In this document: positions 33,801 through 40,946 of the stretch, piece after piece
How the letters are laid out: every line of letters starts with the position of its first letter
Position numbering within the stretch: position 1 is the stretch's first letter
Source of the DNA: Candidatus Saccharimonadota bacterium
GTDB taxonomy: Bacteria; Patescibacteriota; Saccharimonadia; Saccharimonadales; Saccharimonadaceae
Length of the DNA: 64,000 bases
Assembly: GCA_017406565.1 (NCBI GenBank)
Contig: JAFQYG010000003.1
Span: 1 to 64,000 of the forward strand
Direction of reading: 5' to 3'
Notes under the pieces: model-generated
What the model was told of the DNA's origin: nothing
Databases searched by the model: none
Seen by the model: the letters and a program-made list of their open reading frames with translations, nothing else
Translations under genes and position numbers: made by a program

Positions 33801-34630
33801 ACCGCCTCTGGACAAGTGTCTTGCCAATGTTCGATGATTTCACTTGCCGAAATAACATGTAAGTCAAAGTCTTTCAATGTCATCCGATTCTTGTCGGATA
33901 AATTCGCTGCCGTACCAATACATAATAATACTTCATGTGCATCTTGGTCTTCATGTTTCAGATAATGCGCGTCGCAGGTCACCACCAGTGGCAATCCCAA
34001 CTCTTTGGCGTGCGCCATATGCCAATCATTGACTTTTTTCTGCTCTGCCGAATGCGTCGAAGACTTAGGATGCCCATGATCTTGCATCTCTAGATAGAAT
34101 CTATCTTTAAACACATTTCGGTACCAATCAATTAGTTCCAAAGCTCTTTCATCATCGTCGTTGCGAATCGCTTCAGAGATTTCCGAACCCATACATCCAG
34201 ACAAACAGATAATTCCCTCATTGTATTTTTTGAGTTCGTCGTGGTCGGTGCGTGGTTTATAATATTTACCGTGCTCCTCAGCATTAGACATAATCCGACA
34301 AAGGTTTTCGTAGCCCTTATTATTCATCGCAATAAGAGTGATATGGAATCTTTGTTTGTCATGTGCCGGATCCTTATCGGTCATTTTTCGCGCCGCCACA
34401 TAAGCCTCTAAACCTAGTAGAGGCTTAATCCCGTTTGCATTGCATTCTTTATATAGTTCCACTAAACCAGACATTGTACCGTGGTCGGTCACCGCCACAG
34501 CTTCCATGCCCTGTTCTTTCACAAATTGCACCAATTCCGGCACCTTAGTTAAACCATCCAACAACGAATAATGTGTATGGTTATGTAAATGCACAAAATC
34601 GCTGGGTTTCAGCGTAGGCGCTTTAGGCAT
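30893..34630 (-). CDS. dnaE: DNA polymerase III alpha subunit
   Basis: Replicative polymerase, 1245 residues. The PHP domain starts at FVHLHNHTHYSLLDG with its metal-binding histidines apparently intact. The polymerase palm has the catalytic acids in MPDIDTDIQD; the finger and thumb blocks follow (GPGRGSAAGSILAYAL, LYRPGPMQFI, CFNKSHAACYALIAYWTAYL). A tandem HhH and an OB-fold (VTIGGIITAVRSILTKKGDKMAFVKIEN) come next. The C-terminus carries a basic linker (RRGRSSAEKVYNRGG) and a tau-binding-like domain. The gene overlaps by 8 bases the small H1-like gene upstream, so it belongs to a three-gene operon starting at 35310. Confidence 0.97.
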   Translation of the reverse strand: MPKAPTLKPSDFVHLHNHTHYSLLDGLTKVPELVQFVKEQGMEAVAVTDHGTMSGLVELYKECNANGIKPLLGLEAYVAARKMTDKDPAHDKQRFHITLIAMNNKGYENLCRIMSNAEEHGKYYKPRTDHDELKKYNEGIICLSGCMGSEISEAIRNDDDERALELIDWYRNVFKDRFYLEMQDHGHPKSSTHSAEQKKVNDWHMAHAKELGLPLVVTCDAHYLKHEDQDAHEVLLCIGTAANLSDKNRMTLKDFDLHVISASEIIEHWQDTCPEAVLNTKKIAERCDVDLQLGRILIPKFPVPDGEDEKTYLDKLVFQGLVNRYAGKSLEEVEKLDIDECRKILEKIDKERDEEHKVLPRIDYELSVVDKMGYNGYFLIVQDFINWGKSQRIVYGPGRGSAAGSILAYALRITELDPLKYDLLFERFLNPDRISMPDIDTDIQDTRRDEVIQYCSDKYGFERVSNIATFGKMMAKNAVRDVARVLEVPYAEADRLAKMVPDPVQGHHVHLADAIRDVPDLKQEYETNPTSKEVIDFAARLEGTIRNHGVHACGVIIAPDDLVKFLPLEVSAKGPIAAQFPMGQVEELGLLKMDFLGLSNLSVINNALRMIRKVYHDDINLSALPLDDEKTYALLQRAETTGVFQLESAGMKRYLRDLKASTFEDIIAMVALYRPGPMQFIDSFIKRKHGKEPITYLHPGLEGALKNTYGILIYQEQFMQISRTWCGFTGGQADTLRKAVGKKKIDLMKKVKPEFIEGAIKVGGASREIAETFWNQLLEFANYCFNKSHAACYALIAYWTAYLKAHYPDAFMAALMTSDMRWTDRLAIEISECKKMGLKVLGPDINQSYGDFGIVGGENTIRFGLSGIKNMGKSLVEDIVIPERDKNGPFKSVCDFAKRVDSTKFNKKSWEAAIKTGAFDRFGATRSDLLFNLEAVQAYGAKIQKDVGSGQTDLFGMMGEAGAVPEVEIKPAPVQHPEKEQLLWERDLMGLYLSAHPLDKYDTYFEEQTHPMSLITAENDGKMVTIGGIITAVRSILTKKGDKMAFVKIENKTDEAEFIVFPSVFAECGGKLEVDNVVRVKGRVNATDKDGRVSSEIKILAENVETISDEILDSYVSTGTKLAAPSPAPSRRGRSSAEKVYNRGGGTKEARKVSPTTDEPRVLKEPPKDHRKERLYILIEDASDTETLTAIRRLADLNLGMQEVVLVLKDGESKRPLRMPFRVDVTDELLGKLKELVGDDRVKVC

Positions 34631-35027
34631 CTATAGTCTTCTTTACTTTCTCAGCACCCTTTTCGGCTTTTTTTGCAACTTTCTTTACTTCTTTTGCTGC
34701 AGTTTTGCCTACTTTTTTTGCACCTTTTTCTGCTGCTTTACTAACTTTTTTGGCTTCTTCTGCTACAGTTTTGCTGACTTTTTCGGTTTTTTCTTTTACT
34801 TCCTCGGCTTTTTCGCTAATTTCTTCTTTTTTTTCTTCAACCTCTTCTTTTTTCTCTTCGGTTTCAGAATCATCGAAATCTTCTTCAAAATTGTCAAACT
34901 CGTCGTCGCAATCTTCATCTTCTTCTAACTTCTTTGATACGAATTTGCCTGCTAACGCACCAGCTAACGCCCCGAGTGCCGCACCCAAAATAAACTTGCC
35001 CGCCCCACTTTTATTTTTTTCCGCCAT
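34623..35027 (-). CDS. Small protein with glycine-zipper helix, acidic stretch and H1-like Lys/Ala tail
   Basis: 134 residues in three blocks: a short glycine-rich hydrophobic helix (GKFILGAALGALAGALAGKF, YtxH-like), an acidic block (about residues 35-60, EDEDCDDEFDNFEEDF), and a long Lys/Ala/Glu heptad region (KKVSKAAEKGAKKVGKTAAK), which resembles eukaryotic histone H1 and bacterial Hc1/AlgP tails. The charge split suggests either an envelope protein with an extended coil or a nucleoid contact. It overlaps dnaE (8 bases) and the 35011 gene (17 bases). AAAGGAGCG precedes the ATG. Confidence 0.8.
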   Translation of the reverse strand: MAEKNKSGAGKFILGAALGALAGALAGKFVSKKLEEDEDCDDEFDNFEEDFDDSETEEKKEEVEEKKEEISEKAEEVKEKTEKVSKTVAEEAKKVSKAAEKGAKKVGKTAAKEVKKVAKKAEKGAEKVKKTIDA

Positions 35028-35310
35028 TTTCGCTCCTTTCTTTGGCTTTGGCCTCTTTGATTTTTTCCTTCATTTTAGGGGTAATGTATTTGTCTACAAA
35101 CATTTCTACAGTCCCACCAAAAGAAGTCATACCTTTGACGTTTGATACGATTCCATTTGCATTTTTGGCAATATCCTGGCTCTCGACTACAACCTTTTCA
35201 ACTTCTTTACTTAGTTTAATTAGCTTTACCAAAAGTATAATCGCCAAAATTAAAAGCAAAAGCAAAGTTGTACTTAAAATTGCTACGATTATCCATTCTG
35301 CTACATTCAT
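35011..35310 (-). CDS. Small membrane protein, DUF948-like
   Basis: 99 residues: N-terminal transmembrane helix (WIIVAILSTTLLLLLILAIILLV) followed by an amphipathic coiled coil (KLSKEVEKVVVESQDIAKNA) and a Lys/Glu-rich tail. The layout matches small YtxG/DUF948-type proteins that often accompany YtxH-like proteins, as here. Strong AAGGAGG site 8 bases before the ATG. First gene of the operon leading into dnaE. Confidence 0.8.
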   Translation of the reverse strand: MNVAEWIIVAILSTTLLLLLILAIILLVKLIKLSKEVEKVVVESQDIAKNANGIVSNVKGMTSFGGTVEMFVDKYITPKMKEKIKEAKAKERSENGGKK

Positions 35311-35330
35311 TTTTATTCCTCCTTAATTAA

Positions 35331-35336
35331 ATTATA
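35331..35336 (-). promoter_or_regulatory. Extended -10 of the 35310-dnaE operon
   Basis: TGC-TATAAT with a short Shine-Dalgarno-bearing leader before the ATG at 35310. Confidence 0.65.
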
Positions 35337-35371
35337 GCATATACCCAGGATAGTCCATAAAGCTAGCTAGG

Positions 35372-36247
35372 TTATTCGCTAGCACTATATTCTTCTACGA
35401 ATTTCTGCACATCCTTAGCATAATCCGTGTGGCCCATTACATATTCTAAATGTGCCATAAAGTAATTCTTTGGATCGCCTGTAGTAATCCATTTACCCTT
35501 GCTATGTGCAACTACCACGTCGCCATGTTCTGCCAGCTTAGTAATTGCATCAACTGTCCACAACTCGCCATCTAGACCAGTATTAGATGGAATCAAATAA
35601 TCAAATACTTCCGGAGTTAACAAATATCGTCCATAGCTGGTCAAATTACTTGGGGACAAATCTGGAGTCTTTGGTTTTTCGACAATATGGCTAAGCGTGC
35701 CATTGTCTTTTAGAGCTACCATACCGAATTTATTCCAAGTTTCTTCAGGCATTTCTTGGGTTGCAATTACAGCTTTGGCATCTGGGTGTTCTTTATATTT
35801 TTCAATCAATGTTTTGACGTCACCCTCACCTAGGATTAAGTCGTCGCTATAAAGCACCACGAACGCATCATCATTCTCGACGAATTTCTTTGCCGATACG
35901 ATTGGAGAGCCGTTACCATATGGCAAGCTAGCATCCTGTTCAATGACGGTGATTTTTGGGAATTTCAATACTTTTTCTACTGGCTCAAAACGCTCTGATT
36001 TGCCTTGTTTATCTAGCAAAGCCTTAACGTTGTCGGATGGATTATGGAAATAGTCGTCATAGATTTCTTTACTTTTAGTGTTTGGAGTTGCGACTATTAT
36101 GATTTCATCAATTCCCGCTTCGGCACATTCCTCTACGCATAGTTGCATCACTGGCTTAGCGCCAATCGGAATCATAGCCTTTGGAATAGTTTTAGTGATA
36201 GGTAGATAACGGCTAGCAAAGCCAGCATCTGTAATTATTGCTTTCAT
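35372..36247 (-). CDS. galU: UTP-glucose-1-phosphate uridylyltransferase-like enzyme
   Basis: 291 residues, nucleotidyltransferase fold: LPITKTIPKAMIPIG, PVMQLCVEECAEAGIDEIIIV, DASLPYGNGSPIVSAKKFV, FVVLYSDDLILGEGD and IVEKPKTPDLSPSNL follow the GalU pattern. The nucleotide-binding loop is atypical: where GalU has AAGxGTRFLP this protein has DAGFASRYLP. The central catalytic acidic pair (SDD) is present. The likely product is UDP-glucose or a related sugar nucleotide for surface glycans. AGGAGG lies upstream. Confidence 0.9.
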   Translation of the reverse strand: MKAIITDAGFASRYLPITKTIPKAMIPIGAKPVMQLCVEECAEAGIDEIIIVATPNTKSKEIYDDYFHNPSDNVKALLDKQGKSERFEPVEKVLKFPKITVIEQDASLPYGNGSPIVSAKKFVENDDAFVVLYSDDLILGEGDVKTLIEKYKEHPDAKAVIATQEMPEETWNKFGMVALKDNGTLSHIVEKPKTPDLSPSNLTSYGRYLLTPEVFDYLIPSNTGLDGELWTVDAITKLAEHGDVVVAHSKGKWITTGDPKNYFMAHLEYVMGHTDYAKDVQKFVEEYSASE

Positions 36248-36267
36248 TAAAGCCTCCTTAAGTCTTA

Positions 36268-36273
36268 ATTATA
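36268..36273 (-). promoter_or_regulatory. Extended -10 of the galU-like gene
   Basis: TGC-TATAAT; a ~15-base leader with AAGGAGG follows. Confidence 0.65.
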
Positions 36274-36285
36274 GCATGTAAGCAT

Positions 36286-36320
36286 ACAAAAAGGTGATAA
36301 AAGTATAATTTTTATCACCT
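36286..36320 (-). terminator. Terminator after the HdeD-like gene
   Basis: AGGTGATAAAA / TTTTATCACCT 11-bp stem with a 7-base loop, followed on the minus strand by TTTTT. Confidence 0.8.
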
Positions 36321-36343
36321 CTGTAAAAACGCCGAGTATGTTT

Positions 36344-36955
36344 CTATTTCTTGCGAGTATGTTTTTTAGCTGTCTTCTTTTTTGCAGATTGGCTACGTGC
36401 AGCCTTATCTTCTAATTCTTGCGAACGATTATGCACGCCATAAATCAAGCTAGTTGCACCCACAATCATCATGTATGTTCCAAAGAAACGAATGAACGTA
36501 GAAATTTCAAAATTTCCTGCATTCAAAATCACTAAACCAATCACACAGCCTGCTACACCAGCGAAAACGCGGATAAATCTGTCGGTTGGATCGACCGTTG
36601 ACAAGAATCCATGAAAAATATCAATTAAGCCCGAGGCAATTGTGTAAACCGAAATCACAATTACTACGTTAGCAAGATTGTCTACTGAGAACAAGAGTGT
36701 CAAGGCTGCAGCTACATCAATTGCTGCATCAATTACTGCGTTAAACCAACCGTGTTTCTTGGTCGAACAATATAATGCACCTACTGCATCAATGATACCC
36801 ATGAGTAGCAAGAATACACTGATGATTGCGATTACGTTTTCTAAGCTAGCCATTCTCGTAAACAGTGCAAAACAGCCAAATGTAGCGGCGAGAGCACCTC
36901 TAAACAAAAACACTAACCAATGCTTGTCGATATATTTTCGATTAATCTTTGCCAT
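36344..36955 (-). CDS. HdeD/DUF308-family membrane protein
   Basis: 203 residues with six predicted transmembrane helices arranged as three similar pairs (WLVFLFRGALAATFGCFALF, VIAIISVFLLLMGIIDAVGA; FRFFGTYMMIVGATSLIYG near the end). This is the HdeD family layout. The C-terminal 25 residues are Lys/Arg-rich (SAKKKTAKKHTRKK). Family members are linked to stress or acid resistance in E. coli, but a role here is unknown. AAGGA precedes the ATG. Confidence 0.88.
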   Translation of the reverse strand: MAKINRKYIDKHWLVFLFRGALAATFGCFALFTRMASLENVIAIISVFLLLMGIIDAVGALYCSTKKHGWFNAVIDAAIDVAAALTLLFSVDNLANVVIVISVYTIASGLIDIFHGFLSTVDPTDRFIRVFAGVAGCVIGLVILNAGNFEISTFIRFFGTYMMIVGATSLIYGVHNRSQELEDKAARSQSAKKKTAKKHTRKK

Positions 36956-36979
36956 AGTTTTCCTTATTTACTTATGCTT

Positions 36980-36985
36980 ATTATA
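36980..36985 (-). promoter_or_regulatory. Extended -10 of the HdeD-like gene
   Basis: TGC-TATAAT, back to back with the promoter of the 37053 surface gene about 20 bases away. Confidence 0.65.
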
Positions 36986-37004
36986 GCACAAATTAAACTT
37001 TTTA

Positions 37005-37013
37005 TGCTAATAT
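37005..37013 (+). promoter_or_regulatory. Extended -10 of the 37053 surface gene
   Basis: TGC-TAATAT within TATGCTAATATA, the same 12 bases found upstream of the 13703 surface gene. No good -35 box is visible. Confidence 0.55.
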
Positions 37014-37052
37014 AATAATATATAGTGTCATACAAACAAGAATAAGGAAACT

Positions 37053-38915
37053 ATGAAAAACAATATCTTAATTAACACAACGTTAGTTCTATTAACAACT
37101 ACGATCTTTTTTGGTGTAGAATTATCTAGTGGTAGCTCCTCCGCCACCTCCGCTTCTACCGCTCTTGCTTCAGTCAAAGTAGCAGCATCCTGTACCCTCT
37201 CTACTTCTGGAGGAGGTAACTATTCTGCTACTGTACCAAATGGCACTAGTGCAGAAATAGCAGGTAGTACTATGTCAGTATCCTGTAATGATGCAGGAGG
37301 CTTTGCACTATATGCTGTAGGTTATTCTGATGACACTGTAGGTAATAATAATATGATAGGTAGTTCTACTAATATACCTACTAATACCTCAGGTACTAAC
37401 TCCTACTGGGCTATGAAGATTAATCCTACTTCTGGTACTACTCCTACTATAGAAAACTCCTTCAATAACTATCACATAGTACCAGACATTCATACTAAAG
37501 TAGCTTCATATGCTAGTTCTACTGGTACAGGCAGTCTATCCGTCAATGCTACTTATAAAGCTAATATCTCTTCTACTCAACTTGCTGGTAATTATCTAGG
37601 TAAGGTTAAATATACTCTGATTCATCCATCAAGTGGGCCTGCGCCTGCTGCTCCACTGGCTGCTTCTGATTGTCCTGCTCGCTCTATTTGTTACGCTCCT
37701 AATGCTGATGATATAGAGGGTACTATGCTTGGCACAGAATTTAGTGCTGTAGCTGCATCGCCTAAGGCTGGTAGACAAACTAACGTTCCCACTAACTCTA
37801 CAGTAGACTTAAGAGCCTATAATTATTCAAGACCAAGCTATGGTTTCGCTGGTTGGTCTCCCAAATATGATGCAGAAGTGAATACTTCAGATATTATTTA
37901 TGGTCCTCAAGCCACTATCTCCACTAACCCAAACGATCCAGAAGGTGTAGACGTTTCTACTAATGGCCTTATTCTCTACCCTGTTTGGGTAGCTTCTACT
38001 GGAACTATGCAGTCCTTTACATATTCAACTTGTAACTCTATGAATATAGGCGATGTTACTGCTAGAACTGATTCCCGTGATGATGAAGTATATGCTATCG
38101 CTAAGTTAGCTGATGGAAAGTGTTGGATGATTGAAAACTTAAGATTAGATTATGGCGCAAATATCACTCCATCAAACACTCAAAGTAATAATGGTGCTTT
38201 TGGTGGGGTATTTACAGGACTTGCCATGCCTGAAAATGCTAATTTCGACAACGTAAATCCACCGATACCCAATAGTTTATATGGTACAGAGAATGATAAT
38301 AGACCAAACATTATTGCAGGTGGGCATAGTTCTTATTATGCATATCGTATCCCAAGATATAATAATAATAATACTTTGCTAAATAGTGGACTAACACCTA
38401 GCTATAAGGGAAATGGTAATAATTTGCAATGGTATGGATATGGGAATTACTATACGTGGGCAGCTGCAAATGCTGACACGAATTTTTACGAAATAGAACA
38501 TAATAGGGTATTAACATCAATTTGTCCAATGGGATGGATTTTACCGACTGGCGGAAATAATGATGATATTATCGAGGATAACAATGATTATTATCTCCTA
38601 GCATCATCAATTATTGGAACAGAACCGAACCAGCATTCTAATAATGGCGACCCATATTGGGGATATTCCTCCAATGAATATTATGCTGCACCAATAGCTA
38701 TGAAAAAATATCCCAATAATTTTGTTCTCTCTAAAAAGTATATTAATACTAGATCAAGTATCAACGACGAGGGTTATTATTGGACGTCTTCTACCTCGAT
38801 GTATAGTAATACCTCTTATATTTTCTATATAACGCAATCTAAAGTATCACCGTCCGAAAGTGACTTGCTTTATGACGGTTTTTCTGTTAGATGCTTTACT
38901 CAGCCTCAAGCTTAA
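37053..38915 (+). CDS. Secreted FISUMP-domain surface protein
   Basis: 620 residues. N-terminal signal segment (about residues 5-25), then a beta-rich Ser/Thr/Asn domain with one Cys pair (SCTLSTSGGG ... SVSCNDAGGF). A cysteine-bracketed element (DCPARSICYAPNADD) leads to an InlB-type repeat (SYGFAGWSPKYDAEV ... STNGLILYPVWVAS) and the FISUMP domain (KCWMIENLRLDYG, GNYYTWAAA, ICPMGWILPTGG, YYWTSSTSM, VRCFTQ). The overall layout is that of the 6518 protein, but the N-terminal domain differs in sequence. Third FISUMP paralogue in 64 kb. A strong AAGGA site precedes the ATG. No C-terminal anchor. Confidence 0.88.
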   Translation: MKNNILINTTLVLLTTTIFFGVELSSGSSSATSASTALASVKVAASCTLSTSGGGNYSATVPNGTSAEIAGSTMSVSCNDAGGFALYAVGYSDDTVGNNNMIGSSTNIPTNTSGTNSYWAMKINPTSGTTPTIENSFNNYHIVPDIHTKVASYASSTGTGSLSVNATYKANISSTQLAGNYLGKVKYTLIHPSSGPAPAAPLAASDCPARSICYAPNADDIEGTMLGTEFSAVAASPKAGRQTNVPTNSTVDLRAYNYSRPSYGFAGWSPKYDAEVNTSDIIYGPQATISTNPNDPEGVDVSTNGLILYPVWVASTGTMQSFTYSTCNSMNIGDVTARTDSRDDEVYAIAKLADGKCWMIENLRLDYGANITPSNTQSNNGAFGGVFTGLAMPENANFDNVNPPIPNSLYGTENDNRPNIIAGGHSSYYAYRIPRYNNNNTLLNSGLTPSYKGNGNNLQWYGYGNYYTWAAANADTNFYEIEHNRVLTSICPMGWILPTGGNNDDIIEDNNDYYLLASSIIGTEPNQHSNNGDPYWGYSSNEYYAAPIAMKKYPNNFVLSKKYINTRSSINDEGYYWTSSTSMYSNTSYIFYITQSKVSPSESDLLYDGFSVRCFTQPQA

Positions 38916-38937
38916 AAAATACTACGCTTCGTAAAAA

Positions 38938-39960
38938 TCATACATGCCTAATCTTTTTTCTCGCCGACTCTACTAATCTCGTCTTTTGGTAAGCTAAAGG
39001 CTTCAATATCATATCATGTGCTGGTGTGTAGCGTAATTCCGTACACCCAAACGAGCGTTTGAATTCCGACACGCCATAAAACCTATGCGAAGTTTCATCA
39101 GGTTCCACGATTCCCCACAAATTGTATCGGATACAACCACGCTTCCTGGCTTCTTCCATTGCTGCCATATGAAGCAAAGGCGCCGCCGAATACTTGGTGC
39201 CAAGTTCCGACGATACTCCATAGTGGTAACTTGCCTCTGGTCCGTAAAAAATCATAAAGTTCTGTGCCAATACTTCCCCGTCTTTGCGAGCCGTATATAT
39301 CAGTATTTCCCCACCTTCGCGGAATGCTTCAAATTGTTTAGTGAGAAACGACGATGAGAATGCCACGTATTTCTGCCTCTCAGCATGCAGTTTTTCTAAC
39401 CGGCAAAACTCCTTAATCGACGCGTCATCGGTATCAGCCGTAATTTCAATTTCATTTTTGGCTGCTTTGCGTAGTTTGCGGCGAAATCCTTGCGAAGCTC
39501 CTGCTAAGATCTCTTCTTTAGAATTTCGTAAATCTAGCACACCAGCAAATTCTACCGATAAATACATTGGTGCCTTTTTAAGCCCCAATTCCCCCATCAA
39601 TTTCAAGGCATCATTTGAGAGCTCTAATTGTGGTCGCACGCGTACGAACACGCATCCAAGCTTTAATCCCTGCTCGCGGATATCATCAAAAACCATCTTC
39701 ACGGCTTCTTTATCATCCCAATCTATAATTGGCCCACCAGCAATCGCCATATAACGTCCGCGCTTCGCTGTCTCTACCACGCCAGCGTAGGCACCGACAA
39801 TCTTTTTATCATCCATCAGTAGTCGTCGTACGACCTTCTTCCCACGATTAAGATGAAATTCATAAAAATCCCATGACTGTAAGAAGTTGGCTTCCTCATG
39901 TGAAGTTACAAATTTGTCCCACTCTGGGCGACTCGTAGCGTCTATTATCTGTTTACTCAT
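38938..39960 (-). CDS. FemX/MurM-like peptidoglycan bridge aminoacyltransferase (second copy)
   Basis: 340 residues, FemABX (GNAT-like) family. Conserved features: ANFLQSWDFYEFHLNRGKKV, GGPIIDWDDKEAV, FVRVRPQLELSN, FRRKLRKAAKNEIEI, AQNFMIFYGPEASYHYGVSSE and YNLWGIVEPDET. Such enzymes move amino acids from aminoacyl-tRNA to lipid II or similar peptides. Last gene of a five-gene operon; its ATG overlaps the stop of the first FemX-like gene (ATGA). It has the same layout as the upstream copy, but sequence identity is only moderate, so the two may add different residues or act in turn. Confidence 0.9.
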   Translation of the reverse strand: MSKQIIDATSRPEWDKFVTSHEEANFLQSWDFYEFHLNRGKKVVRRLLMDDKKIVGAYAGVVETAKRGRYMAIAGGPIIDWDDKEAVKMVFDDIREQGLKLGCVFVRVRPQLELSNDALKLMGELGLKKAPMYLSVEFAGVLDLRNSKEEILAGASQGFRRKLRKAAKNEIEITADTDDASIKEFCRLEKLHAERQKYVAFSSSFLTKQFEAFREGGEILIYTARKDGEVLAQNFMIFYGPEASYHYGVSSELGTKYSAAPLLHMAAMEEARKRGCIRYNLWGIVEPDETSHRFYGVSEFKRSFGCTELRYTPAHDMILKPLAYQKTRLVESARKKIRHV

Positions 39961-40946
39961 AGATGTCTCCTTTTCTTGCGCGCAGTCTCCACAATATAAT
40001 CCTTCAGATAGCCAATTTTTGAAATTACGAGATCATGCGCTGGCACATATTCAACCACATCACTACTAAACCCAGTCTTAAAAGTCGTTACTCCGGCATA
40101 ACGGTGGTTGGGTTGTCCCGCCGGAGCAATTCCCCATAGATTAAATCTCTTGCAGCTATCTGCTTTCAAATCCCGCATCGCTCTCCAAAGTAGAGCATAA
40201 GCTCCAGGTAATTTACGGTTAAGTGCAGTAGATGCCGCCTCATAGTAATCGCCTTCGTGTTTATCATGAATAATTAATCCATACGCTACTGCTTCGCCTT
40301 CTGCCGTCTTCGCTATATAAATATCAATATTATCGCCAAATGCTTCCCTTTCAGCTAGCAAAGTTTTTAAATCCGGCGGTACAAAATTCTGTCTTTTTGC
40401 AGTTTCAGATTGAACTTTATGAAATTCTTCAAAAATTGCCTTATCGCGACTCTTCTCTACCGTAATTCCAAGCTTATCAGCTCTGCGTACTTCGTACCGA
40501 GTTTGTCTTCGCATATTACTTAACAGTTCTTCCTCAGTTTTAGTTAAATCAATCACTACGGTATGTTCTGCCGCTAAATGCATTGGCGATTTTTTCATTC
40601 CTAAATCTGCTAATATTTGCAAATTCTTCCGATTAGCCAAAAGTTGCGGGCGCACTCTTACAAAAACACACTTCTCTTTTTCTGCTATTTCACTAATCTT
40701 CGCAAAGACTTTCTTCGTCAGTTTTTTATCATCCCAATCAATTAAGGGGCCACACGGTATTTCAAGGTATCGTCCACGCTTAGCATCTCTCACTATCATC
40801 TGCGCCCAACCTTTACCGTCAAAATCCTCAACGATTACTTTGTCTCCTAAGATTTCATTCATTTTGCCATATTCTGGCGACTGTAAGAAGTTTGCCTCTG
40901 GATGGTTTTTTACGATTGTAGCCCAAGTCATTTTTCCTCCTCCCAT
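39957..40946 (-). CDS. FemX/MurM-like peptidoglycan bridge aminoacyltransferase (first copy)
   Basis: 329 residues, FemABX family: ANFLQSPEYGKMNEILGDKV, CGPLIDWDDKKLTKK, FVRVRPQLLANR, RRQTRYEVRRADKLGITVE, AVAYGLIIHDKHEGDYYEAAS and FNLWGIAPAGQPNH. Paralogue of the next gene. Overlaps the DegT-like gene upstream by 19 bases and the second FemX-like gene by 4 bases, so expression is coupled. Probably builds or extends an interpeptide bridge using aminoacyl-tRNA (family knowledge). Confidence 0.9.
   Translation of the reverse strand: MGGGKMTWATIVKNHPEANFLQSPEYGKMNEILGDKVIVEDFDGKGWAQMIVRDAKRGRYLEIPCGPLIDWDDKKLTKKVFAKISEIAEKEKCVFVRVRPQLLANRKNLQILADLGMKKSPMHLAAEHTVVIDLTKTEEELLSNMRRQTRYEVRRADKLGITVEKSRDKAIFEEFHKVQSETAKRQNFVPPDLKTLLAEREAFGDNIDIYIAKTAEGEAVAYGLIIHDKHEGDYYEAASTALNRKLPGAYALLWRAMRDLKADSCKRFNLWGIAPAGQPNHRYAGVTTFKTGFSSDVVEYVPAHDLVISKIGYLKDYIVETARKKRRHL

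Noticed and set aside
34705-35145. 146-codon + strand ORF, Ser/Phe-rich
   Set aside because: Reverse-strand reading of the Lys/Glu-rich small genes; composition is an artefact of the opposite frame.
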